A DNA stretch of 64,000 bases from Collinsella sp. OM04-5 (GCF_003439125.1 NZ_QSUU01000010.1:37833-101832), one strand, 5' to 3'; counted from the first letter of the stretch, positions 8,401 to 17,502 are shown. Numbers and translations: made by a program. Notes: generated by a model not told the origin, from the sequence alone.

Positions 8401-9702
8401 TTACTTGGTAGAAGGCTCGACTTTATCGATGGTCCAGGCGGCTCCGAGACCGCCGGTGGTGTTGCGGCGAATGCGTACGGTGACTTCGTGGCGTTTGCCG
8501 GCCTGTGTGTAGCGCAGGGGGAAGCTCGCGCGGTTACGGCCGGCCTCGATGGTACCGCGCTCGCGAGCGATCCAGTAGTACTCGCCGACGATGCCGAGGG
8601 TGTCAGCGCCGTAGGGGAGATAAGTCGACAGCTGGTGCAGCAGCGGGCTAGGGCAGAAGACCTCGGTCGCGAAATCGATGGGGAAGTCCCCGGGGATGGT
8701 CGGTGCTGCGGGAGCGGGGGCCGGTGCTGAATTGGGGACCGGAGTCGGTGCAGGTGTGGGAGCCTGGTCACAGGCGGGTGCGGATGCGGACTCAATGACA
8801 GGTGCAGACTCAGATGCCGCTTCTGGCTTAGCTATGGAATCTGTCGGTTCCACGGAGATGGACGTGTCTTCGGTCCCGGTTTTGGCATCGGCCTGCGGAG
8901 TGTCCTCTGCCTCGACGTTCGGCTTGGCCTCGACCGGCGTGGATACCATGGTGGTGATGCCGGCGTTGGCGTTCTCGGGGTCGTAGACAACCGTGAGCGA
9001 GATGGCAGGCTGGGGCGCCTCGGGCTCCGGTGTTGCCTCGGCAGCATCTTGATCCGCGAGCTCGTCGGACTGATTGTCCTCGGTGTTGTCGCCAAAGACA
9101 TCGTGGTTCTGGAACACGGGCGCCTCGGGCTGGCCAGCCGCCTCTTCGGTTGTCGACTTGGATGCCTCGTTGAGCTCCGCAGCGGCTTCCTGCTCAGTCA
9201 TGACTTCGGGATCGGTCATGTCGGCGAGTTCGGTTTCGACCTCTGTTGTTACCTCAAGAACAACTTCGACCTCTGCCTCGGGCTCCGGCACGGCTTCAGT
9301 CACGGCTTCGGGCTCGGGACGCTTAACGTGCTTAGGGCGCACGGCCTTGAGGTCCTTCTCGACGCGCTTCTTCTTTTTGTACGACTGCTTGGCGCCCTTG
9401 GCGGTCTTGGGCTTGTCCTCGCCCTTGGCAAGTGCGGCATCCCATGCCTCGTTGGCGATGACCGTGGCATACAGGCGACCGCCCTTAAAGACAGTCAGCT
9501 TAATGCAGTCGTCGAGCTCTTCGAGCAACTCGCGCGTGGACTCGAAGCCCAGGTCATAAGCAGTCATGTCGCCAGCGGCGAGCGCCTCTTCGACCTGCGT
9601 CATAAACGTTTGCTTGCCGCATCCAATCGCATCGCGCAGCAGGCGATACAGATAGATGTGGTTGCCCAGTGAAAGCGTGGGCCTAACTATTGTCTTGCTC
9701 AT
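8401..9702 (-). CDS. Conserved hypothetical protein with long acidic/proline-rich linker
   Basis: 433 residues, not assigned to a known family. An N-terminal globular region (about 1-90, beginning MSKTIVRPTLSLGNHIYLY) is followed by a short basic stretch (KKKKRVEKDLK), then roughly 230 residues rich in Glu, Ala, Pro and Thr that are probably disordered. A C-terminal beta-rich region of about 95 residues (from DFPIDFATEVF to the end) follows. There is no signal peptide or membrane segment. Start ATG 9702 has AGGAG upstream. It is convergent with ettA. The layout suggests two binding domains joined by a flexible tether; function unknown. Confidence 0.75.
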   Translation of the reverse strand: MSKTIVRPTLSLGNHIYLYRLLRDAIGCGKQTFMTQVEEALAAGDMTAYDLGFESTRELLEELDDCIKLTVFKGGRLYATVIANEAWDAALAKGEDKPKTAKGAKQSYKKKKRVEKDLKAVRPKHVKRPEPEAVTEAVPEPEAEVEVVLEVTTEVETELADMTDPEVMTEQEAAAELNEASKSTTEEAAGQPEAPVFQNHDVFGDNTEDNQSDELADQDAAEATPEPEAPQPAISLTVVYDPENANAGITTMVSTPVEAKPNVEAEDTPQADAKTGTEDTSISVEPTDSIAKPEAASESAPVIESASAPACDQAPTPAPTPVPNSAPAPAPAAPTIPGDFPIDFATEVFCPSPLLHQLSTYLPYGADTLGIVGEYYWIARERGTIEAGRNRASFPLRYTQAGKRHEVTVRIRRNTTGGLGAAWTIDKVEPSTK

Positions 9703-9775
9703 GGCAAATCTCCTCTTTACACATGTAAAGCATCTTACCATCGCATGGCGCTCGCCATGGCGGCGCCCAAGGCAA

Positions 9776-9807
9776 ACGGGCGCGAACCGCTGTCGATTCG
9801 CGCCCGT
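9776..9807 (-). terminator. Hairpin, probable terminator of the gene at 9843-10805
   Basis: An 11-bp perfect stem (9776-9786 with 9797-9807). On the minus strand it is followed only by a short T run, so termination efficiency is uncertain. Confidence 0.5.
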
Positions 9808-9842
9808 TATACAGGTCGGTTATCTATGAGAGGCAAATGTGC

Positions 9843-10805
9843 TTAGTTGCCCGATGCCGTGCCTTGGCTCGAGTTGTCAGATGCCGTACCGGACGCGGTT
9901 CCGCTCGAGCTGTTCGAGCTGTTGGTGCTGCTGCTGTCTGCTGTGCCCGTTCCCGAAGTGCTGTCGCTCGTCTGGCCGCCCGTGCTCGGCTGCGAACCGT
10001 CAGTCGTTTGGCTTGAGTCAGTCGTGCCGGATTGCGTGCCGCTGTTGTTCGCAGAGGAATCGACGCCCTGCGATTGGTTTTGGGTGTTCGAGGACGAATT
10101 GGCAGAGGTAGAACTGTCTTGCGTATCGTCCGTCTGTGCCTGCTGATCCTGCGACTGGGTGTTGCCATTTGCATCGCTCTCGGTCGTGCGCGACGACAGG
10201 ATTGGCTCGGGACGCTCGCCCAGGCCCTCACCGGCAGTGGTGATAAGGATGGCGCCGGCGCAGGCGATGACCGCGACGATGGCGATAGCGATCGAGAAGA
10301 CGATGACCTTCTTTTGCGTCTGGCTGCGCTCAGCCGCCGCCTTGGCGCGCAGGCTGTTGGGAGCGACGCGCGCCGTGGTCGCGCGTCCCGCAACCTGGCG
10401 CATCTCCTGCGTGGTTGCGGCGCCACCTAGGTGTTCCTCGACATTGGGCTCAACGGGCTCGTAGGCGCCGGTAGGGTAGTCGACGGCGGCATGCGTGCCC
10501 TTGATTGCTTCGGCGCTGGCGGAGATAAAGTGGCGATAGACCTGCGAGGACACAACGGTGATGACCGAGCTCACAGCGGCACCAATCACCGAGCCGGCAA
10601 TGCCGATCTTTGAAGCAAGCGCCACGCTCGTGGCGGCAGCTGCGGCGCCGGCGATGATCTGGGGAATGGAAATGTCGTCGAACAGGCCCTTTTTGGGCGC
10701 GATGGCCATGGTCTGTCCGATGGAATGGTTTTCGTGAACGCCGTTGTTCAGTGCGGCGGGAGTCATGACGCGTGTACGCGGCGCGTCGGTGTACTTGGTT
10801 GTCAT
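9843..10805 (-). CDS. Membrane protein with Ser/Thr/Gly/Gln-rich extracellular tail
   Basis: 320 residues of unknown function. The N-terminal half has a hydrophobic Ala/Gly-rich stretch (about residues 48-78, IIAGAAAAATSVALASK onwards) and one strong transmembrane helix (about 171-193, VIVFSIAIAIVAVIACAGAI). After this come about 125 residues almost entirely of Ser, Thr, Gly, Gln, Asn and Asp, likely an extracellular stalk or glycosylated tail. The start at 10805 has GGGAGGA upstream. It resembles Coriobacteriia membrane proteins annotated only as hypothetical. Low-complexity tails of this kind are hard to align, so homology calls would rest on the first 200 residues. Confidence 0.75.
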   Translation of the reverse strand: MTTKYTDAPRTRVMTPAALNNGVHENHSIGQTMAIAPKKGLFDDISIPQIIAGAAAAATSVALASKIGIAGSVIGAAVSSVITVVSSQVYRHFISASAEAIKGTHAAVDYPTGAYEPVEPNVEEHLGGAATTQEMRQVAGRATTARVAPNSLRAKAAAERSQTQKKVIVFSIAIAIVAVIACAGAILITTAGEGLGERPEPILSSRTTESDANGNTQSQDQQAQTDDTQDSSTSANSSSNTQNQSQGVDSSANNSGTQSGTTDSSQTTDGSQPSTGGQTSDSTSGTGTADSSSTNSSNSSSGTASGTASDNSSQGTASGN

Positions 10806-10979
10806 ACGGGGTCCTCCCGGTGTAAATCTGCTTCGTTTCGTGTAGCCATCAGGGTACCCACCAGATGTGAATCGTACGTGACATTTAACAGATACCATCA
10901 ACTCATCAAGGGGGCCTGCTGCCTTTGGTGCAATAGCTTGATGCTAAACTTGATTTATGTTTGCGAGGTGGTTTACGTG

Positions 10980-11198
10980 ATGTACCCGTATATGACATTC
11001 GAAGATGGAACCGAGGTCATTCATTCTGACCTGATTACAGATGGCGATATCGAAAAGGTTATCGTGCATTTTGAGCGACCGACGGCAGAGGGCTTCGACT
11101 CCGCTCGTTGTGAGTTGCCTTCCTGTTCGTGGACTGACTGGGAAGGGCATTTTACTCAGAGTGAAAAACGAGCTTTCGAAGAGTGTCTGAGCAAATAA
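10980..11198 (+). CDS. Small conserved hypothetical protein
   Basis: 72-residue acidic cytoplasmic protein beginning MYPYMTFEDGTEV. The segment VHFERPTAEGFDSARCELPS resembles a small conserved family common in gut Firmicutes that has no assigned function. I recall longer versions, so this copy may be shortened at the C terminus. A GTG three bases upstream (10977) is an alternative start with better spacing from GAGG at 10965-10968. It lies at the left edge of the AT-rich island and may be part of the acquired segment. Confidence 0.7.
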   Translation: MYPYMTFEDGTEVIHSDLITDGDIEKVIVHFERPTAEGFDSARCELPSCSWTDWEGHFTQSEKRAFEECLSK

Positions 11199-11298
11199 TT
11201 TAGATTAGTTCGAGTTTAGTTTGAATAAAGAAGCTGAATGCGATGACCTAAAGCGTATGCATTTTTAGTATTAGATGCGCATGAAATGGAGGATGTGA

Positions 11299-11580
11299 AT
11301 GGATGAGCTAATAGACTTTAAAAAACGATTTCTCAAGAATGGCGAGCTGGTTTCAATTCCAAAAAAGGAAAGCTATAAAAGAATCATGCTGCTATGGGCT
11401 GTCTCTTTCTTTGAATTAAATACAAGTTATACGGAGCTTCAGGTTAATCGTGTGCTGTCACAGCTCTATCCTGATTATGCCGTGTTGAGGCGGTACTTGG
11501 TTGATTATGGATTCCTATTAAGGGATGAACGAGGCCTGAAATACGAGGTTAATCGTGATGTTCACGGTATTGAGAGCTAG
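11299..11580 (+). CDS. DUF2087 domain protein
   Basis: 93 residues matching the DUF2087 fold seen at the end of some winged-helix regulators: ISVSIPKK-type start (LVSIPKKESYKRIMLLW), central YTELQVNRVLSQLY and C-terminal LRRYLVDYGFLLRD. No separate DNA-binding domain precedes it. GGAGG lies before ATG 11299. The last 23 bases overlap the MFS gene, so translation is coupled. As first gene of the four-gene AT-rich operon it may act as a local regulator, but this is inference. Confidence 0.8.
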   Translation: MDELIDFKKRFLKNGELVSIPKKESYKRIMLLWAVSFFELNTSYTELQVNRVLSQLYPDYAVLRRYLVDYGFLLRDERGLKYEVNRDVHGIES

Positions 11581-12742
11581 CCGTCCGGTTCGGGTCCTAT
11601 ATATTGCTAGAGGGATAAGCGAAATAGGCAATTGGTGTGCGAATATTGCTTTGCCAATGCTGATTTACGAGGTAACTCACGATGTTTCTGCAACTGCTTT
11701 GATGGTCTGCTGCAGATTTGCCCCCTCTCTGTTTTCAGTTGCGCTCGCGCAGCTGCCTCAGAAGATGGGTATCGGGACACTGCAGGCCATGAGATTGGCA
11801 GACTTAATTCGCGCGGGATTATTCGTTTGCTATATTTTTGTTGATAGTAAATGGAGTATGTTTGCTATTACGTGCGCGGTATCGCTTTGCCGAACGGTAG
11901 AAATGCCCTGCTTTTACTCGTTGTTAAGAGCCAATACGAATAGTATCAATCGCGACGTAATTAATAATTCGTTTGGGTTCCTGCAGAATTTGATGATGGT
12001 TCTGGGGCCAGTTGCCGGCGGTTTTGTTGTCGCTCAATTTGGGGCGGAGGCTGTTCTTGCATTAGACGCGCTTTCTTTTGCCGCGTCGTTCTGGTTGCTG
12101 CGAGATATTCCGTCGGTTATCGAGGTTAATGATAAAGAGGGAATAAGCAAAAATGAAAAAAACAGGACTGCATTTAGTGATCTTAGCGCGAAGCACTTGG
12201 CAATTGGCTTCCTATTAATCGATATTTCTAGTGGCGTGGCATTCGGCTCTCTGAATTCTCTTTTGCCAGCTATAGCGCAATTGCAATTTGACTCGTCATC
12301 GATACAATACGGATTCCTTCAGAGTAGTCTTACAATCGGACTGTTGTTCGGAAATACAATATATGGTCGTTTAATCAGTGGTTCCGATTGCGTTAAATCA
12401 TATTGTTTTGTGACGTATCTTGCGCTCGGTGCGTATCTGGCGTTTGGCTATCGCTATGCGTCTGGGATATCGTTCATTTTCCTTTTTATCGTCGGTGCCG
12501 GAAACGCCATTCAAGATGTGCTTCTCATAACATCGCTGCAGGATTTGGCGAGAGACGGATCTGAATCGATAAGCCTGTTTTCAATTAGGGAGTCTTTGCA
12601 ATCGGTTGCTGTTGTTATTTCAACACTTCTTGTTTCGCTGTTCACGAGCATCGCGATGTTCTCAATTCTCGTTACAGGACTTGGTGTATTTTCAATTATG
12701 ATGGTAGTTGTGTTTCAATTGAATTATTTGCGAAAGATGTGA
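11558..12742 (+). CDS. MFS transporter, probable peptide/drug exporter
   Basis: 394-residue major facilitator protein with about 11-12 hydrophobic segments. It begins LRASRPVRVLYIARGISEIG, a start typical of the DHA3-like efflux group (macrolide/multidrug exporters), with a charged central loop (about residues 190-215). AT-rich codon use differs strongly from flanking chromosomal genes. ATG 11558 and GTG 11555 are both possible starts. It overlaps the DUF2087 gene and ends 7 bases before the radical SAM gene, so it is a natural candidate exporter for the operon's peptide product. Confidence 0.88.
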   Translation: MFTVLRASRPVRVLYIARGISEIGNWCANIALPMLIYEVTHDVSATALMVCCRFAPSLFSVALAQLPQKMGIGTLQAMRLADLIRAGLFVCYIFVDSKWSMFAITCAVSLCRTVEMPCFYSLLRANTNSINRDVINNSFGFLQNLMMVLGPVAGGFVVAQFGAEAVLALDALSFAASFWLLRDIPSVIEVNDKEGISKNEKNRTAFSDLSAKHLAIGFLLIDISSGVAFGSLNSLLPAIAQLQFDSSSIQYGFLQSSLTIGLLFGNTIYGRLISGSDCVKSYCFVTYLALGAYLAFGYRYASGISFIFLFIVGAGNAIQDVLLITSLQDLARDGSESISLFSIRESLQSVAVVISTLLVSLFTSIAMFSILVTGLGVFSIMMVVVFQLNYLRKM

Positions 12743-12749
12743 CGGTGAT

Positions 12750-15071
12750 ATGCCTAAAACGCTTTTAGTATTTCCCCCAGGATGGAGTCCAGTGGGGCCG
12801 TATCTTGCCTTGCCTATTTTGAAGTCATATCTTCAAGAGGTTGAACAATACAAAGTTGACATTGTTGACTTAAACGTGGAATTTTACGATGACCTCCTAT
12901 CTTTTAGACATGTCGAAGAGTGCTGTAAAAGGTATCGGGAATCAAAGGATTCGTTTAGTTCGAATGTTCAATTAACAATCGAGTTGATACAAAAGTCGGC
13001 ACTTAATGTTGACGAGGCAAAAGATATTTTCAGATCGAAGAGATACTTTAATCTAAAAGAAAGACAATATGCTGAAAACATTTTTAGAAATGCACTCTAT
13101 ATCATAAATCACGTCTCATATGGAGTTAAATACACGTTCAACTCCATAGATCTGCCCTATGATTATTATTCGACACCAGAAATAATGAAATCGCTTGCGG
13201 ATACCTTGCATAATCCGTTTATTTCCTTCTATGAAACTGCCTTTCTTAAGCGTATTCAGAGGGAAAAAATCGAGTTTATTGGGATTTCGGTGAGCGGCTG
13301 TTTCCAATTGATTTCTGCAGTTACGTTAGCGAAACTGATTAAAGAAGAATGTCCATCTGTTAAACACGTCTCATTGGGCGGCAATTACATTACTCGTTTA
13401 GCAGATGACTGCATGAAAGAATGGCTTCCCTTTTTTGAATACATTGATTCGATAATGATGTATGACGGCGAAGAGCCGCTTGCACGTCTTCTTGAGGCTC
13501 TTGACTCTGGTGATGACAATCTCGACTGTGTTCCAAACCTTTGCCATGCTAAAGGTGGAAAGATATATAAAAACCATCGGATTGAGCAAACATTTATCAA
13601 CGATACAGTTCCCGATTTCGATGGCTTCGCCCTTTCTAAATACTTCATGCCTGAGTTAATATTGCCGGTTTATTCCTCTAGGCAGTGTTTTAATCATTGC
13701 GCCTTCTGCACCATTCCCGGTGCTACCGGTGGCTGTTACCGAAAGATGCCTATATCGAGAGTATTTGAAATAATGTGTCGGTTAAATGAAAAATACGGCA
13801 CGAGAGTTTTCTCTTTTGTGGATGAAACATTCGAAGGCAAAAGAATGGAGCAACTCGCGGATGAAATAAATGCATCGGGAAAAACGTTTTTCTGGCATGG
13901 AGAAACGAGGTTCTCTCCAACCCTAAGTACAGAAGTTTTTAACAAGATATACCAAAGTGGATGTAGGCAGATTCAGTTTGGCCTCGAGTCATACAACCAA
14001 AGAGTTCTTGATCTAATGAAGAAGAACACGAGAGTTGATTGGATTGATCGCAATATCCATGATTGTCTCAATGCGGGTATTCCTGTTCACCTATTTTTTA
14101 TGATTGGCTTTCCGACCGAAACTAAAGAAGAGGCTCTGAACACCTTAGCTTATACAGAGAATGTTTTGAATTATTCAAAACAGGTATGTGGTGTTCCATA
14201 TTCCACGAGAGGATTTACGAATTTTGGTCTCGTTATGGGGTCGGATGTTTGGTATCATCCCGATAAGTATGGTGTCTCTGTAATGCCGAAGTCCCAATAT
14301 GAGGATTTGCGCCTCGAAGTGGATTATGTTTCAGGCACTGGTTTAACTTTAAATGAAGCAAAATCCTTATCTGATGAGCATCATATTGATTTTTATATGC
14401 AAGAGGTCATAAACGGTAGCGACACAATTGACTTGCCCCAGCGGCTTCATATTTCAGAGGTGACCTGGATCCTAGATTCTATTCACGCTGTCAGGTATAA
14501 GGGACATTTGACCAAAGTAAAGCGACGGCTAACTAGCCTGAATCCAGCTGATCGAATCTGGCTGGATTCCAAGACCTCTGTCGTGCTCGTTGAGCCATTT
14601 GCCTACTTCTATAATTCTGAATACCATCATGTCTATGCTGTTTCCCAGTTGGTATACCTTAAGTTGGCCCGTTTATTGGAGGCCGATTGTAGCATTTCTC
14701 TTATTCTTGATCAGGGCGACCTCGAGCTGACAAGGGCGATAGAAGAACTGTTGCATTATGGATTGCTGAATACAAATATCGATGCCGATTATGTAATGCA
14801 CGATAATGGTTTTCAATTGGTTAAAAGTTCGTTTGTTAAAGAAGTCGGACGCTCAAAAGAGGGGTTAAGAGTACTGCTGAGTTGTGCCACCCATAGAATG
14901 TGTGCGGTTAATGATTTTTCGTTCGCTTTGCTTTCGTTGTTTGAAAAGCCGATTACTAAGAACGAGGTGCGCGACATTTTGAAAAAAGAGGGACTATCGA
15001 CAAACGAGGAGCAATTAAACAAGTTGGTTGATAATTGCATGAAAGCAGATATACTACAATTGATTAGATAG
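12750..15071 (+). CDS. B12-binding-type radical SAM enzyme with tandem C-terminal RRE-like domains
   Basis: 773 residues. Residues 1 to about 290 form a Rossmann-like cobalamin-binding-type domain (begins KTLLVFPPGWSPVGPYLALP; GISVSGCFQ and SLGGNY present; the classic DxHxxG is absent). The radical SAM core follows with CFNHCAFC at residues 313-320 (Cys 313, 317, 320 for the 4Fe-4S cluster) and GCRQIQFGLES and MIGFPTETKEEA further on. The last 170 residues look like two winged-helix units (about 605-680 and 700-773), each resembling the PqqD-like RiPP recognition element. A peptide-coding frame follows 13 bases after the stop. This architecture suggests a RiPP-modifying enzyme (methylation or another C-H reaction). 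Confidence 0.85.
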   Translation: MPKTLLVFPPGWSPVGPYLALPILKSYLQEVEQYKVDIVDLNVEFYDDLLSFRHVEECCKRYRESKDSFSSNVQLTIELIQKSALNVDEAKDIFRSKRYFNLKERQYAENIFRNALYIINHVSYGVKYTFNSIDLPYDYYSTPEIMKSLADTLHNPFISFYETAFLKRIQREKIEFIGISVSGCFQLISAVTLAKLIKEECPSVKHVSLGGNYITRLADDCMKEWLPFFEYIDSIMMYDGEEPLARLLEALDSGDDNLDCVPNLCHAKGGKIYKNHRIEQTFINDTVPDFDGFALSKYFMPELILPVYSSRQCFNHCAFCTIPGATGGCYRKMPISRVFEIMCRLNEKYGTRVFSFVDETFEGKRMEQLADEINASGKTFFWHGETRFSPTLSTEVFNKIYQSGCRQIQFGLESYNQRVLDLMKKNTRVDWIDRNIHDCLNAGIPVHLFFMIGFPTETKEEALNTLAYTENVLNYSKQVCGVPYSTRGFTNFGLVMGSDVWYHPDKYGVSVMPKSQYEDLRLEVDYVSGTGLTLNEAKSLSDEHHIDFYMQEVINGSDTIDLPQRLHISEVTWILDSIHAVRYKGHLTKVKRRLTSLNPADRIWLDSKTSVVLVEPFAYFYNSEYHHVYAVSQLVYLKLARLLEADCSISLILDQGDLELTRAIEELLHYGLLNTNIDADYVMHDNGFQLVKSSFVKEVGRSKEGLRVLLSCATHRMCAVNDFSFALLSLFEKPITKNEVRDILKKEGLSTNEEQLNKLVDNCMKADILQLIR

Positions 15072-15084
15072 AGGAGGTTTCTGC

Positions 15085-15183
15085 ATGGACGTTATTAACA
15101 AAGATCTCTTGGAGCAACTGAAAGAGTCTCAGGAAGAGGGCGTCGTGGTAGAAGTGTTCGACTTTGAGGACTACATGGATAAA
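15085..15183 (+). CDS. 32-residue peptide, candidate RiPP precursor
   Basis: ATG 15085 is preceded by a near-perfect GAGGAGG (15071-15077). The product begins MDVINKDLLEQLKESQEEG, a probable amphipathic helical leader. It ends with a beta-prone, acidic/aromatic segment VVVEVFDFEDYMD that has no Cys. It sits between the radical SAM gene and a terminator, as precursor genes often do. Nothing else in the gap codes. That it is the enzyme's substrate is inference from position, the strong ribosome-binding site and the RRE-like domains next door. Confidence 0.65.
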
Positions 15184-15220
15184 TTCTGCCATTAGTTTCG
15201 GAATTAACTTGCCTCGCTTA

Positions 15221-15255
15221 AAGGAGAAGTCGATTATCGATTTCTCCTTTTTTAA
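15221..15255 (+). terminator. Rho-independent terminator of the AT-rich operon
   Basis: The stem AAAGGAGAA with TTCTCCTTT, extended by GTCGAT/ATCGAT, is followed by a T run. It closes the operon after the small peptide gene. Confidence 0.85.
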
Positions 15256-15383
15256 TTAAAGATATTTTTGGAATACATGCTCTTAGCACAGGTTGGCGTC
15301 TCAGTAAACTGGGAGGTTGCTTTGGCTAGTTAGAGATATGTGAACGTCCGTTAGACTGAATCTCAGGGTAGAAGGGGCCTCCA

Positions 15384-17384
15384 GTGTCCAGATCAACAAG
15401 GCAATGCTGCGTTTCGGCTAATAAGAACGATGGCTTTTTGCGTGTGGCGGCGGCGTCGCCGCGGATTCGCGTGGCCGATGTCGAGGGCAATGCCGAGGTT
15501 GCACTGGTGGCTGTTCGCGATGCTGCCGAGCGTGGCGTTCGCGCGCTGGTGCTGCCCGAGCTTAACCTGACCGGCTATACCGCGGCCGATCTGTTCCATA
15601 ACCGCACACTGCTGCATGCCTGCGAGGCTGCTCTGGTGCATATCCTCGACGAGACTCGTGAGCTGCCGATTGTCTTTACCATTGGTCTTCCCGTTGCGGT
15701 TGCCGAGAATATCTACAACTGTGTCGCTGTGTGCTGCGCGGGCGAGCTTTTGGGCCTCACGGCCAAGAAGTATTTGCCCAACTATGGCGAGTTCTATGAG
15801 CGCCGTTGGTTTGCTCCGGCACCTACCGATCCCGTTTGGCTTGAATTTGCCGGTCAGGGTCCGGTCCCGTTGGGCTCGGGGCTTGTCTACCGTTGCTGTG
15901 ATGAGGGCACCGAGGACCTGGTGCTGGGCGTTGAGGTCTGCGAGGACCTGTGGGTGCCGGCGCCTCCTTCGACCGAGATGGCGCTTGCCGGTGCGACGGT
16001 GATTCTCAACCCGTCGGCCTCGGACGAGATCATCGGCAAAGCGGATTACCGCCGCAGCCTCATCTCCAACCAGAGCGCACGCCTGTACTGCGCCTATGCC
16101 TACGCAGACGCGAGCGAGGGCGAGTCCACGACCGACATGGTCTTTGCGGGCGAGAACCTTATCTACGAAAACGGCTCCAAGCTCGCCGCGACCAAACTGC
16201 TTACCTGCGATATGGCCATCGCCGATGTCGATCTTGACCGCCTGGTTGCCGAGCGCCGTCGCTCGACGACGTGGGCGCGCGCGGACGATGCGCCGGAGGC
16301 CACGACCGTTGAGTTTTCTTTTGAGGGCGTGCTGGCCAAAGAGCCTGTCCTGCGCGATGCCTGCGATATCGACCGTGTTTTCCCTCGCGCGCCTTTTGTG
16401 CCGGCCGACCACGGTGATCTGGCCGAGCGCTGCGAGACCATCCTCGACCTGCAGACCGCCGGCCTCAAGACCCGCCTTGCCCATACGGGTACCAAGGCGG
16501 CTGTCATCGGTCTTTCGGGCGGCCTGGACTCCACGTTGGCACTGCTTGTGACCGTGCGCGCCTTTGATGCGCTGGGGCTGCCGCGCACCGGTATCACGGC
16601 CGTGTCCATGCCCGGCTTTGGCACGACGCATCGCACCAAGTCGAATGCCGAGTCGCTCGCTCGCGACCTTGGCGTGAGCTTCCGCGAGGTTTCGATTCAC
16701 GCGGCCGTGGAGCAGCACTTTAGGGACATTGAGCACGATCCGGCCGTGCAGGACGTGACCTACGAGAACAGCCAGGCCCGCGAGCGTACGCAGATCCTGA
16801 TGGACCTGGCCAACCAGGCTGGCGGTTTTGTCATCGGCACGGGCGACCTGTCGGAGCTGGCGCTCGGCTGGGCTACGTACAACGGCGACCATATGAGCAT
16901 GTACGCCGTCAACTCGAGCGTTCCCAAGACGCTCGTGCGCCATCTGGTGCGCTATGCGGCCGATGTCTTTGGCGGGCGCATCGCCAAGGTGCTGCTCGAT
17001 ATCCTCGATACGCCGGTGTCTCCCGAACTTCTGCCGCCCACGGGCGACGGCGAGATTGCGCAGAAGACCGAGGATTTGGTGGGCCCGTACGAGCTGCACG
17101 ACTACTTCCTCTACTACCTGCTGCGTTTTGGCTTTGAGCCCGGCAAGATCTACCGCATGGCGCTCAAGAGCTTTGAGGGTGTCTACGATGCCAAGACCGT
17201 CCACACGTGGCTGCGTACGTTCTACCGTCGCTTCTTTGCCCAGCAGTTTAAGCGCAGCTGCCTGCCCGATGGTCCCAAGGTGGGCTCGGTGACGCTCAGC
17301 CCGCGCGGCGATTGGCGTATGCCGAGTGACGCCAGCTCGCATCTGTGGCTTGCGCAGATCGACGCACTCAATCCAATTGACTAA
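15384..17384 (+). CDS. nadE: Glutamine-hydrolysing NAD(+) synthase
   Basis: 666-residue two-domain enzyme converting deamido-NAD to NAD with glutamine-derived ammonia. The N-terminal nitrilase domain shows the catalytic triad: Glu 59 (LPELNLTGY), Lys 129 (AKKYLPNYGEFYE) and Cys 186 (VEVCEDLW). The C-terminal synthetase domain has the PP-loop GLSGGLDST near residue 376 and GTGDLSELALGWATY. The length is normal for the long glutamine-dependent form. GTG 15384 is chosen as start because AAGGGG lies upstream and no better start precedes the conserved GFLRVAAASP. Codon use is back to GC-rich. Confidence 0.95.
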   Translation: MSRSTRQCCVSANKNDGFLRVAAASPRIRVADVEGNAEVALVAVRDAAERGVRALVLPELNLTGYTAADLFHNRTLLHACEAALVHILDETRELPIVFTIGLPVAVAENIYNCVAVCCAGELLGLTAKKYLPNYGEFYERRWFAPAPTDPVWLEFAGQGPVPLGSGLVYRCCDEGTEDLVLGVEVCEDLWVPAPPSTEMALAGATVILNPSASDEIIGKADYRRSLISNQSARLYCAYAYADASEGESTTDMVFAGENLIYENGSKLAATKLLTCDMAIADVDLDRLVAERRRSTTWARADDAPEATTVEFSFEGVLAKEPVLRDACDIDRVFPRAPFVPADHGDLAERCETILDLQTAGLKTRLAHTGTKAAVIGLSGGLDSTLALLVTVRAFDALGLPRTGITAVSMPGFGTTHRTKSNAESLARDLGVSFREVSIHAAVEQHFRDIEHDPAVQDVTYENSQARERTQILMDLANQAGGFVIGTGDLSELALGWATYNGDHMSMYAVNSSVPKTLVRHLVRYAADVFGGRIAKVLLDILDTPVSPELLPPTGDGEIAQKTEDLVGPYELHDYFLYYLLRFGFEPGKIYRMALKSFEGVYDAKTVHTWLRTFYRRFFAQQFKRSCLPDGPKVGSVTLSPRGDWRMPSDASSHLWLAQIDALNPID

Positions 17385-17452
17385 GGTTGGCTAAATTGAA
17401 CCAATACGGGGTTTGCAAGCGTTACACTTTTGCAATCTGATGGCCCGTATCG

Positions 17453-17484
17453 CGCGGCGCTCTTGTCGGAGCGCCGCGTTTTTT
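17453..17484 (+). terminator. Rho-independent terminator after nadE
   Basis: A 10-bp stem (17453-17462 with 17469-17478), loop TTGTCG, followed by six T. Confidence 0.9.
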
Positions 17485-17502
17485 ATATCGAAAGGTGGCA
17501 CC

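Noticed and set aside
15393-17342. 649-codon minus-strand frame across nadE
   Set aside because: Antisense shadow of a well-conserved gene, with no start signals and a composition typical of such frames.
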